Part shown: positions 1 to 6,294 of the stretch, in pieces | Numbering within the stretch: the stretch's first letter is position 1 | Layout of the letters: every line of letters starts with the position of its first letter | From: Lachnoclostridium sp. UBA7215 | GTDB taxonomy: Bacteria; Bacillota; Clostridia; Lachnospirales; Lachnospiraceae | Direction of reading: 5' to 3' | Assembly (NCBI GenBank): GCA_002490465.1 | Contig: DKUB01000010.1 | Span: forward strand, 1-11,974 | DNA length: 11,974 nucleotides | Translations under genes and position numbers: made by a program | The notes under the pieces: generated by a model | Database searches by the model: none | Seen by the model: the letters and a program-made list of their open reading frames with translations, nothing else | Told to the model about the DNA's origin: nothing

Positions 1-74
1 TACAGAGCTTTAAATTTGGATAAATGGGCTGGCTGACAACCGCAGCCCTCTGAGTTTTACATTAACTTATGTTT

Positions 75-149
75 CTAATTTTCAATGCGGTAAGCCCATA
101 TCGTCAGGGCAGCTACCACAACTACCGCAATAATAATCTTTATTGCCAT
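75..149 (-). CDS. 24-aa single-helix membrane micropeptide, unknown function
   Basis: A 25-codon reading frame starts with ATG and ends with TAG. It is preceded by a strong GAAAGGAG ribosome site about 7 bases before the start, and begins 17 bases after the stop of the 143-aa gene upstream, so the two are probably co-transcribed. The product starts MAIKIIIAVVVVAALTIW and ends AYRIEN: one short lysine, a run of about 15 hydrophobic residues, then a charged tail. That is the layout of a single membrane-spanning peptide. I do not recognise a family. Possible roles, all inference, are a small regulator of a membrane partner such as the upstream protein, or a hydrophobic toxin-like peptide. The ribosome site and the clean hydrophobic composition argue for real translation, but at this length chance cannot be excluded. 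Confidence 0.5.
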   Translation of the reverse strand: MAIKIIIAVVVVAALTIWAYRIEN

Positions 150-166
150 ATCAATGCTCCTTTCCT

Positions 167-598
167 TCAGATTTTTACATCTGAAAGAAAGGAACCTTTT
201 TCCCCATCCTGATTATGAATGTAACGGATAATCGTATCCAGCGGTGTCGCCTCACATTCATAAGCAATCCGCCTCGACACTGTAGAAAACGCAGACATCA
301 TAGGCGGCGTCCACAACTGCCGAAAAGAGCCATTGCGACTGCCAATCCGACCGGAAACAGCACTACGCCTTGCCTCCATCTTCCGCAAAACAGTCTCTCT
401 GTCAAAAATCCCTGTTACCCTTATATCATGATGTGCCGAATATTGGCTCCGGCAATACAGAGAGGGCGAAAAAGAACCAGTTTCCTCATGGGCCAGAATC
501 GTAATCTGATCCATATACATCCCTGCCAGGAGCATAAAAGCAAGGATGGGAAATATCAAATATTTCCTGCTTTTTATAAAATACCTATGGCTCATCCG
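167..598 (-). CDS. Hypothetical membrane-anchored or exported protein, 143 aa
   Basis: The start is the ATG at 598, beginning MSHRYFIKSRKYLIF, chosen because an AAGGGGGTG ribosome site sits just before it; the longer frame to 658 would run back into the promoter. A basic N-terminus is followed by a hydrophobic segment at about residues 12-25, then a mostly polar region with Arg/Ser-rich stretches around 70-110. This suggests a signal anchor or a single membrane span with the rest outside. The C-terminus carries IIRYIHNQDGEKG, which looks like a conserved tail, but I cannot assign a family. It has its own promoter (627-655) although it follows the GGDEF gene by 67 bases, and a membrane micropeptide follows it. 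Function unknown. Confidence 0.7.
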   Translation of the reverse strand, partial: RMSHRYFIKSRKYLIFPILAFMLLAGMYMDQITILAHEETGSFSPSLYCRSQYSAHHDIRVTGIFDRETVLRKMEARRSAVSGRIGSRNGSFRQLWTPPMMSAFSTVSRRIAYECEATPLDTIIRYIHNQDGEKGSFLSDVKI

Positions 599-626
599 AC
601 ACCCCCTTCTCAATAAGAATAGAGTA

Positions 627-655
627 ATTCTAGCACAGCCGCAGTTTAATTTCAA
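627..655 (-). promoter_or_regulatory. Sigma-A promoter with extended -10 for the 143-aa gene
   Basis: On the minus strand a -35 box TTGAAA (650-655) and a -10 box TAGAAT (627-632) are separated by exactly 17 bases. The -10 is preceded by TGC, the extended -10 motif. Transcription should start near 620, about 20 bases before the ATG at 598. It lies in the 67-base gap after the GGDEF gene, so the small downstream genes can be expressed independently of it. Confidence 0.7.
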
Positions 656-665
656 CAAGAAACTT

Positions 666-2567
666 TTACCTTACAGCCTGACCTCTCCTGGTTTTATTCT
701 CCACCTTATTCTCATACATTTTCGCATCACTTTCTTTGATAAAACGCTCAATGGACTCATCCGGCATCGGCACACGGTTTACATAACCGGCACTCGCATG
801 TATTTCATAAGGTTTTTGTCCATTCTTATTAAAGGTGTCAAGCTTAATGAAAATCGTTGGCAGAAGGGACTCCGCCCGTGCCTCCGGTATATTTCGCGCA
901 ATAATAATAAATTCATCACCGCCGGAACGAACAGCAATGGCACTCTCCGGACAAACCTCACAGACAAGCTGCGCTATTGTTTTCAGGGCAAAATCTCCCT
1001 CAATATGCCCAAAAGAATCATTTATATATTTCATATCATCCAAATCCAGACTGGCAACAAACAGGGACTGTTCTCTCTCTGCCGCTGCCTGAATAGCAAG
1101 ATCGCCGTGTTTTTTCATTCCATGTCTGTTATATAACCCTGTCAGGGCATCCCTGTCATACAAATTCTCAAGTTCCACAATTAACCGCTGCATTTTTATA
1201 TGGTTCAATATGTCCCTGATTTTGTTGCCGACATTTATATTCCACCATAAATAGAGCTTCCCTGTTGATCCTGTTTCCTTAAAACGGAATGCCTCATAAC
1301 CATAAGAATAATCTTCAAAATGCACCGGAGAAAAATACCAGATCTGTGGTTCTTTACCAATCACCCCCTCTGGCAGCAATTCTTCGCGTTTAAAAGAAGT
1401 GCGTAGCGGTATACGACCTCCTTTCTTTTCATCCACAAAAACCCGCAGCTCCATTGTATCCGAATAGGAAAGAAACTCACTCTTTTCCTCCAAGTGGTCA
1501 CACAGGCACAGACAATATTTGTCAAAGTTTTCCACATCATATACAAAATAGGCAAGCTGTTCTGCCATCGCCTCAATGGAAGTGCATTCACCAAGCTGGA
1601 TTGACATGTAACAAAACTGCAACTCACGGTTTTGATTTTCCTTAATCTGCTCATGCCACTCACGCCTTGTTAAAATAATTTCTTCCTGATTAGTGCGGAT
1701 ACAGCCACATGACTCACGGCGGATAACTTCTGCTTCAAAATAGTAATTTTCAACATTGGCAGGATCATCCTGTTTCTCTTTAATGATTTCAACTGCTTTT
1801 TCACCCATTTTCTCAAAAGGAACCGTCATTGTTGTCATAGACGGTGTAAAGTTCAAGGTATCCTGAAAACCGTCATAGCCACTGACACAAATATCCTCCG
1901 GCACACGAATGCCTCTTCCAATCAGCTCGCTGGCCACCGCCAACGCCATGTAATCATTGGCGCATATAATTGCCTGCGGCCGCTCTTCCATTTCAAGGAA
2001 CCAGTCACAGGCCTCTTTGCCTTTATTTTTCCAAAAATCCCCATAAAAAACCTGATGATCCTCTACCGGAAGTTCGTGTTGGTCCATTTCACGCCGGAAG
2101 CATTTGAGGCGCTCCTGGGCATCCCAGTGATCCGCCGGTCCTGTCATAAAACAAAGTCTTGTAAAACCATGCTCCTCAATGAAATGCCGGATAATACCCT
2201 CCATACAGGAAGTGTTATCTACCAAAAGGTTATTCGCACCGGAAATTATCTCACGAATGCTTACGACAGGGCAGCTGCACCGGCTGCGCACTTGCGTCAG
2301 CACAGCCTTCCGGCTTTCCGGATCCTCCATCGTATCCAGTGCCAGAATGATACCATCAAATCCCTCATATTCCGGCAAATCATACAGTTTCCTGTCTCCC
2401 CTATAAAAACGGTCATTTTGTCCATAGTTCCCAAAAGAGGAAAAAACAGCTACGTTGTATCCCTCCTCTCTCGCTTTTGCGCAAATTCCACGGCAAAGCC
2501 GGTTTTGGAATTCACTATTGGTATTTTCAGCAAAAACTCCTATTGTTTTCTTTCCATTTGAAAACAT
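666..2567 (-). CDS. Cytosolic LacI-type ligand-binding sensor fused to a GGDEF diguanylate cyclase
   Basis: The 633-aa product begins MFSNGKKTIGVFAENTN; ATG at 2567 is chosen over 2606 because GGGAGG lies 5 bases before it, whereas the earlier ATG has no ribosome site. Residues about 7-289 resemble the periplasmic-binding-protein type 1 fold of LacI-family sugar sensors (CANDYMALAVASELIGRG, VSGYDG), ending in ESCGC. A middle region at about 290-470 has no clear assignment. Residues about 473-625 form a GGDEF domain: DALTGLYNR (473-481), the metal and substrate region DLDDMKYINDSFGH (508-521) and an intact SGGDEF (548-553). It should make cyclic di-GMP from GTP in response to a small ligand. 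There is no helix-turn-helix, signal peptide or membrane span, so it is cytosolic and not a repressor. The inhibitory RxxD site upstream of GGDEF is replaced by PESA. It follows cca by 35 bases. Confidence 0.93.
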   Translation of the reverse strand: MFSNGKKTIGVFAENTNSEFQNRLCRGICAKAREEGYNVAVFSSFGNYGQNDRFYRGDRKLYDLPEYEGFDGIILALDTMEDPESRKAVLTQVRSRCSCPVVSIREIISGANNLLVDNTSCMEGIIRHFIEEHGFTRLCFMTGPADHWDAQERLKCFRREMDQHELPVEDHQVFYGDFWKNKGKEACDWFLEMEERPQAIICANDYMALAVASELIGRGIRVPEDICVSGYDGFQDTLNFTPSMTTMTVPFEKMGEKAVEIIKEKQDDPANVENYYFEAEVIRRESCGCIRTNQEEIILTRREWHEQIKENQNRELQFCYMSIQLGECTSIEAMAEQLAYFVYDVENFDKYCLCLCDHLEEKSEFLSYSDTMELRVFVDEKKGGRIPLRTSFKREELLPEGVIGKEPQIWYFSPVHFEDYSYGYEAFRFKETGSTGKLYLWWNINVGNKIRDILNHIKMQRLIVELENLYDRDALTGLYNRHGMKKHGDLAIQAAAEREQSLFVASLDLDDMKYINDSFGHIEGDFALKTIAQLVCEVCPESAIAVRSGGDEFIIIARNIPEARAESLLPTIFIKLDTFNKNGQKPYEIHASAGYVNRVPMPDESIERFIKESDAKMYENKVENKTRRGQAVR

Positions 2568-2602
2568 TTCTGCCTCCCTTCTGACGCATATTCTTTGCAT
2601 CT

Positions 2603-4030
2603 TCATCTTTGTTGATTAGAAATATTTTGTAAAATATTGTTTTGTACGTAATTCAGCAACAGTTTTTTTTCATTCTTTTCAGGCTCTTCCATAACATATT
2701 CCAAAAGCTCCTGCAAAATCCGGCCAAGCTCAGGCCCCGGTTTAATCCCAATCTCCATCAAATCCCGGCCGTTTACCGCTAAATCCTTTACTGCCACCGC
2801 ATCCCCCGCCTCACAGATTTCCTGAAAACACCTTTGAGCTGCCAGGAGCTTCTTCAATTTTTCCTCCTGCATATATTTGCTTTGGGCAAGCAAATCTGCC
2901 TCCTGTAAAATAAATAAAAGCGGCATCGCGTCTATTCCAATCCTGTTTACCAAGCGACGCATACTGCGCTTTCCTTTTTCAGAATACCTGCCGTCCACCA
3001 GGCAGTTTTCATGTCGTCTGTCGTGATACCGAATAATTCGAGTTACAATAGAAATGGTTTCATTATCAAATTTAAGTCTCCTTAAAATTCCCTTTGCCTT
3101 TTTTTCTCCCAGCTCATTATGATTATAAAAATGGTCCACACCGTCGGCGTCCGTTGTCCTGCAGGATGGCTTTGCCACATCATGCAAAAGAGCCGCATAA
3201 CAGAGACTGACATGCGCTTTGGCGCTAATTTCTGAACGCTCTTTACATATGCGGTTTATATGGCGTACTGCCTCAAGTGCATGATGCCCTACATCATAAG
3301 CGTGGTGTGGGTTCTTTTGCTCCGTTTCAAGCATTACATCCAATTCAGGTAAAAAATACCGGGACAACCCGGTCTCTCTGGCAAGCAGAAGTCTATCCTG
3401 TCCATCCGACACCAGAAGTTTTGTAAGTTCTGTCCGCACCCTCTCTGCACTTACATGTACAATCGTTGGCGCCTTTTCGCAAATCGCCTCAAAGGTTTTT
3501 TTTTCAATTCCAAACTGCAGCTGACCCGCAAAGCGGATAGCACGCAGCATCCGCAGGGCGTCCTCCTCAAAGCGTTCCCTGGCATCACCAACACAGCGGA
3601 TAAGCTTACGGTTTATATCTTCCATCCCCTCGAACTTATCTACAACGCCGCTGGTCGGATTGTACGCCATCGCATTCATTGTAAAATCTCTGCGCCGCAA
3701 ATCCTCTGTCAGACTCGGTGTAAACGTTACTGTTCCGGGATGCCTATGATCATCATAATTCCCGTCTACACGGTATGTTGTGACCTCATACGCACCCCCG
3801 CCTATCAGCACAGTCACGGTACCATGCTCAATTCCAGTATCAATAGTCCTTCTAAAAAGTGCCTTTATCTGCCTGGGTTTTGCAGACGTCGTGATATCCC
3901 AGTCCTCCGGTCTCCGCCCCAATACCATATCACGGACACATCCCCCCACCGCATAGCCTTCAAAGCCGTTTCTCTCCAATATATTTATTATCATTAAAAC
4001 ATTGTCTGGTATATTCAAAACCGTTCCCAT
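2603..4030 (-). CDS. cca: CCA-adding tRNA nucleotidyltransferase with HD domain
   Basis: The 475-aa enzyme adds or repairs the 3'-terminal CCA of tRNAs using CTP and ATP in the cytosol. The class II nucleotidyltransferase head is clear: GGCVRD at 29-34, the catalytic DWD at 43-45, RRDFTMNA at 113-120 and the tRNA-binding ERFEEDALRMLRAIRF at 152-167. An HD phosphohydrolase-like domain follows (LLHDVAKP, 281-288), as in many clostridial family members. The open frame extends to 4255, but residues before MGTVLNIPDNV have no family match and come from an intergenic repeat. ATG at 4030 follows GGGAGG by only one base; the TTG at 4018 would match the usual family N-terminus (NIPDNVLMII) with better spacing, so the start is uncertain by four codons. 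Archaeal-type and poly(A) polymerase alternatives are unlikely given the HD domain and the length. Confidence 0.93.
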   Translation of the reverse strand: MGTVLNIPDNVLMIINILERNGFEGYAVGGCVRDMVLGRRPEDWDITTSAKPRQIKALFRRTIDTGIEHGTVTVLIGGGAYEVTTYRVDGNYDDHRHPGTVTFTPSLTEDLRRRDFTMNAMAYNPTSGVVDKFEGMEDINRKLIRCVGDARERFEEDALRMLRAIRFAGQLQFGIEKKTFEAICEKAPTIVHVSAERVRTELTKLLVSDGQDRLLLARETGLSRYFLPELDVMLETEQKNPHHAYDVGHHALEAVRHINRICKERSEISAKAHVSLCYAALLHDVAKPSCRTTDADGVDHFYNHNELGEKKAKGILRRLKFDNETISIVTRIIRYHDRRHENCLVDGRYSEKGKRSMRRLVNRIGIDAMPLLFILQEADLLAQSKYMQEEKLKKLLAAQRCFQEICEAGDAVAVKDLAVNGRDLMEIGIKPGPELGRILQELLEYVMEEPEKNEKKLLLNYVQNNILQNISNQQR

Positions 4031-4095
4031 CCCTCCCTTTTCACAGCGTGAAAAGCTGTACCCGGATTCTATTCCCAAGTATTTAATTGATGCCA

Positions 4096-4284
4096 GGGTC
4101 AAAAGGTCAAAATGCCGTTCATGCTTGCATGATAAGGCATTTGAACTTGGGACCCGCCCAAACATGAGAAAGTAGCGATTTACAGCGTAAATCGGCGGAT
4201 TTCGAATGTTTGCAGGATTGCGAGAGTTGTGTAACAACGAAGCAATCCGTGGCATCCGTTGGGGGCAAAATGCTTTTTGACCCC
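4096..4284. repeat. Hairpin-rich intergenic repeat, MITE-like, in the cca leader
   Basis: The ends are imperfect inverted repeats: GGGTCAAAAGG at 4096-4106 and TTTTTGACCCC at 4274-4284. GGTCAAAA is tandemly doubled at the left end (4097-4112). Inside are three hairpins. The first pairs AATGCC (4111-4116) with GGCATT (4136-4141) around a nested CATGC/GCATG. The second pairs CGATTTAC (4176-4183) with GTAAATCG (4187-4194) with a 3-base loop. The third pairs GGATTGC (4215-4221) with GCAATCC (4242-4248) around a nested GTTGT/ACAAC. It has no transposase. From memory, similar sequences are scattered between Lachnospiraceae genes, but that needs a genome search. It lies between the cca promoter and cca, so it is transcribed as most of the cca 5' leader. 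Confidence 0.65.
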
Positions 4285-4300
4285 AACATCATTATTTTTC

Positions 4301-4329
4301 ATTATATACTTTTTCCTTTTGACTAACAA
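4301..4329 (-). promoter_or_regulatory. Promoter for cca, reading left
   Basis: On the minus strand a -35 box TTGTTA (4324-4329) and a perfect -10 TATAAT (4301-4306) are 17 bases apart. Transcription should start near 4294, giving a cca leader of about 264 bases that contains the whole structured repeat. Its -35 touches the -35 of the rightward promoter. Confidence 0.65.
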
Positions 4330-4347
4330 GCGTTTTTTAGGTATAAT
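4319..4347 (+). promoter_or_regulatory. Strong sigma-A promoter for the TSCPD-vanY genes
   Basis: TTGACT (4319-4324) and a perfect TATAAT (4342-4347) are separated by 17 bases. Expected transcription start near 4354, about 46 bases before the ATG at 4400. The -35 overlaps the -35 of the divergent cca promoter by one base, so polymerase binding at the two sites may be mutually exclusive. Confidence 0.8.
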
Positions 4348-4399
4348 ATAGCAGACAAACTGCATGAATCACAGATGTGAGACAAAATTGGAGGAAAAT

Positions 4400-4669
4400 A
4401 TGCATTATTCTTATAAAACAAAGGGGACCTGTTCACAGCAAATTGACCTTGATATCAATAACGGTATTGTGACAAATGTATCTTTTGTCGGCGGGTGCAA
4501 TGGCAACACAAAAGCAGTGGCTTCCCTTGTGGACGGGCTTACCGCTGAAGAAATCATAAAACGCTGTGGCGGGATTCAATGCGGATTGAAAGGTACCTCC
4601 TGCGGCGATCAGTTAGCAATCGCTGTAAATGAGGCTTTTGCTCTGGAAAAACAGGAAACAGGAAAATGA
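4400..4669 (+). CDS. TSCPD domain protein (four-cysteine, TIGR03905-like)
   Basis: This 89-aa protein has the four conserved cysteine positions of the small TSCPD family: GTCSQQ near the N-terminus, GGCNGN, the RCGGIQCG region and the signature TSCGDQLA near the C-terminus. The TSCPD domain also occurs at the C-terminus of some class II ribonucleotide reductases, where the cysteines are thought to bind metal; stand-alone copies have no established function. ATG at 4400 is chosen over 4364 because GGAGG precedes it with good spacing and the family starts at MHYSYKTKGTC. Its stop overlaps the next start in ATGA, so vanY is translationally coupled to it. Whether this reflects a functional link with cell-wall trimming is unknown. 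Confidence 0.88.
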   Translation: MHYSYKTKGTCSQQIDLDINNGIVTNVSFVGGCNGNTKAVASLVDGLTAEEIIKRCGGIQCGLKGTSCGDQLAIAVNEAFALEKQETGK

Positions 4670-5490
4670 AACGAATACTAATAACCTATTTGATAATAAC
4701 AATTTTAATGGTTGTTATCTGTTTCTTTATATTTGAAATTCCCGGGCATGCCGAGTACGGTATGCATACTTCTTTTATTGTTGACACCGGGGGTGCCATC
4801 TCTGAAAACGGAGATTCGGAAATACAAGAGGAATCTGATGACCTGCTTCCAGATGACCTTGACAGCATTCTTGTAGACACAAAAACAGTTCCGCTCGACA
4901 CAATCCCAAACAGTATAACCGTATTAGTAAACCGGGATTACCTGCTGCCGTCTTCCTATGTTCCGGCTAAACTTGTAGTGCCAAAAATACGTTTTAGTTT
5001 TGAATATATGGACGATAAACGGCTGATGCGCAAAGAAGCGGCGCGTGCACTGGAAAAAATGTTCCGGGATGCCAAAAAGAAAAAAAATATCATTTTAGTT
5101 GGAGTTTCCGGATACCGCTCCTACCAGAGGCAGCGTGAAATCTATCTGCGTAACGTGGCACTGCGGGGACGCTCTGCAACTGATACAGAGTCCGCTACTC
5201 CCGGATCCAGTGAGCATCAAACCGGACTAACGATTGATATTTCTGCAGCAAGTGTAGGCTATGCCCTGATTCAGGCATTTGCAGATTCCAGAGAAGGACG
5301 CTGGGTTGCCAAAAACGCCCACAAGTATGGCTACATCATACGTTACCCTGAAAAAAAATCAAAAATTACCGGATACCACTTTGAGCCATGGCACATCCGA
5401 TACGTGGGTATTAACGTGGCCACTTATCTGTATGAAAATAATCTTACACTGGAAGAATATTACGGCGTATACAATAAGAAAAAAGACTGA
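4666..5490 (+). CDS. VanY-type D-alanyl-D-alanine carboxypeptidase (peptidase M15B)
   Basis: The 274-aa protein has an uncleaved signal anchor or signal peptide (hydrophobic residues about 4-24), an acidic low-complexity linker (about 45-70), and an M15B zinc peptidase domain (about 115-260). The zinc and catalytic signatures are intact: GSSEHQTGLTIDIS with His184 and Asp191, and FEPWHIRYVG with Glu240 and His243. It should remove the terminal D-Ala from peptidoglycan stem pentapeptides on the outer face of the membrane. It is coupled to the TSCPD gene by a 4-base overlap and probably continues into plsC. There are no vanR/S/H/A/X neighbours, so this is a general cell-wall enzyme and not a vancomycin-resistance gene. 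Its stop codon lies within the left arm of a long hairpin (5485-5526). Confidence 0.9.
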   Translation: MKRILITYLIITILMVVICFFIFEIPGHAEYGMHTSFIVDTGGAISENGDSEIQEESDDLLPDDLDSILVDTKTVPLDTIPNSITVLVNRDYLLPSSYVPAKLVVPKIRFSFEYMDDKRLMRKEAARALEKMFRDAKKKKNIILVGVSGYRSYQRQREIYLRNVALRGRSATDTESATPGSSEHQTGLTIDISAASVGYALIQAFADSREGRWVAKNAHKYGYIIRYPEKKSKITGYHFEPWHIRYVGINVATYLYENNLTLEEYYGVYNKKKD

Positions 5491-5526
5491 CTTGTTTGGT
5501 CAGCGAACTGACCAAACAAGTCAGTC
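5475..5526 (-). terminator. Perfect 19-bp hairpin with T-run on the minus strand
   Basis: The arms 5485-5503 and 5508-5526 are exactly complementary over 19 bases, with a 4-base loop (CGAA on plus, TTCG on minus). On the minus strand the stem is followed directly by TTTTTTCTTATT, the layout of an intrinsic terminator. On the plus strand it is followed by CCGTTGACAGG with no T-run, so vanY transcripts form the hairpin but should not terminate efficiently. The left arm overlaps the last codons and stop of vanY. The nearest minus-strand gene upstream is thrS, whose stop is about 730 bases away with plsC in between. Confidence 0.75.
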
Positions 5527-5553
5527 CGTTGACAGGAAAGGAGATTTTATCCA

Positions 5554-6294
5554 TTGAGGACACTGATTATTTTGATTTTATATATTATTATTGCGGTCTT
5601 AAGTATTCCCATGTATCTGGTAGAATTTATTATTTCCAAAATAAATGATAAAGCTGCTGCGAGGCTTGCCCAGACAATTGTCCGCATTGTATTTACTGTT
5701 GTACTCTTTCTTTCAGGATGCAAAAAAACAATTATCGGCAGGGAGCGTATCCCCGCCGACACTCCGGTACTTTACGCTGCTAACCACCGCAGCTTTTATG
5801 ATATTATCCTCGCCTACTCCACCGTGCCGAACCAGACGGCTTTCATCTCTAAAATAGAAATCAAAAAGATGCCCTGCGTGGCACAGTGGATGTATTTTCT
5901 CCACTGTCAGTTTATGGAGCGAGGCAATGTGAAACAAAATATGACTATCATTTTGAATGCCATTTCTCTTATAAAAGACGGTTACTCTATCTACATTGCA
6001 CCAGAGGGAACCCGAAACGCAACCGACGAACTCCTTCCTTTTAAGGAAGGAAGCATGAAAATTGCCCTGAAGAGCAAATGCCCTATCGTTCCTGTATGCA
6101 TCCACGGCACAGAGAAAATATTTGAAAACCATCTCCCCTGGATTCACGGCGGGAAAATCCGCATTGAATACGGAACTCCTGTCTATCCTGATCAGCTTGA
6201 TAAGCAGGAACAAAAACATATTGGAGCTTATATGCAGAATATTATTTCTGACATGTATCACTCTGCTCTTATTTCAGAAGATTCCCATTCGTGA
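5554..6294 (+). CDS. plsC: 1-acyl-sn-glycerol-3-phosphate acyltransferase (PlsC family)
   Basis: The 246-aa membrane-associated enzyme transfers an acyl chain to lysophosphatidic acid to give phosphatidic acid, the second acylation in phospholipid synthesis. An N-terminal hydrophobic segment (about 3-28) anchors it. Acyltransferase motifs are intact: NHRSFYD at 77-83 with the catalytic His and Asp, a glycerophosphate-binding EGTRN at 151-155, and the region VPVCIHGT at 179-186. The start is TTG at 5554, 10 bases after AAAGGAG; no in-frame ATG fits the family N-terminus. It begins 63 bases after vanY and is probably read from the same promoter. Its last 37 bases overlap the 3' end of the convergent thrS gene. 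An acyl acceptor other than lysophosphatidic acid is possible. Confidence 0.88.
   Translation: MRTLIILILYIIIAVLSIPMYLVEFIISKINDKAAARLAQTIVRIVFTVVLFLSGCKKTIIGRERIPADTPVLYAANHRSFYDIILAYSTVPNQTAFISKIEIKKMPCVAQWMYFLHCQFMERGNVKQNMTIILNAISLIKDGYSIYIAPEGTRNATDELLPFKEGSMKIALKSKCPIVPVCIHGTEKIFENHLPWIHGGKIRIEYGTPVYPDQLDKQEQKHIGAYMQNIISDMYHSALISEDSHS

Noticed and set aside
20..56. Hairpin GGGCTG/CAGCCC as a terminator for the micropeptide unit
   Set aside because: No T-run follows on the minus strand, and the plus strand has only a displaced TTTT. Function not supported.
546..1136. Plus-strand frames opposite the GGDEF gene
   Set aside because: They are shadows of the minus-strand coding sequence without ribosome sites or family features.
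666..2567. LacI-family transcription repressor
   Set aside because: There is no N-terminal helix-turn-helix; the ligand domain starts almost at residue 1 and the output is a GGDEF domain.
2568..2606. Start of the GGDEF gene at 2606 overlapping the cca stop
   Set aside because: There is no ribosome site there, while the ATG at 2567 has GGGAGG at ideal spacing.
4031..4255. N-terminal extension of the cca frame (75 codons)
   Set aside because: It is encoded by the structured repeat, lacks family similarity, and a GGGAGG site marks the start near 4030.
4180..4365. Minus-strand frame of 61 codons upstream of cca
   Set aside because: It lies across the repeat and the divergent promoters; it is a typical spurious frame made by the repeat.
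4666..5490. Vancomycin resistance locus
   Set aside because: VanY-type carboxypeptidases are common cell-wall enzymes, and no vanR, vanS, vanH, vanA or vanX-like gene is present.
5529..5557. TTGACA as a -35 of a separate plsC promoter
   Set aside because: No -10-like box lies 16-18 bases downstream (CATTGA is there instead), and the site overlaps the ribosome site region.
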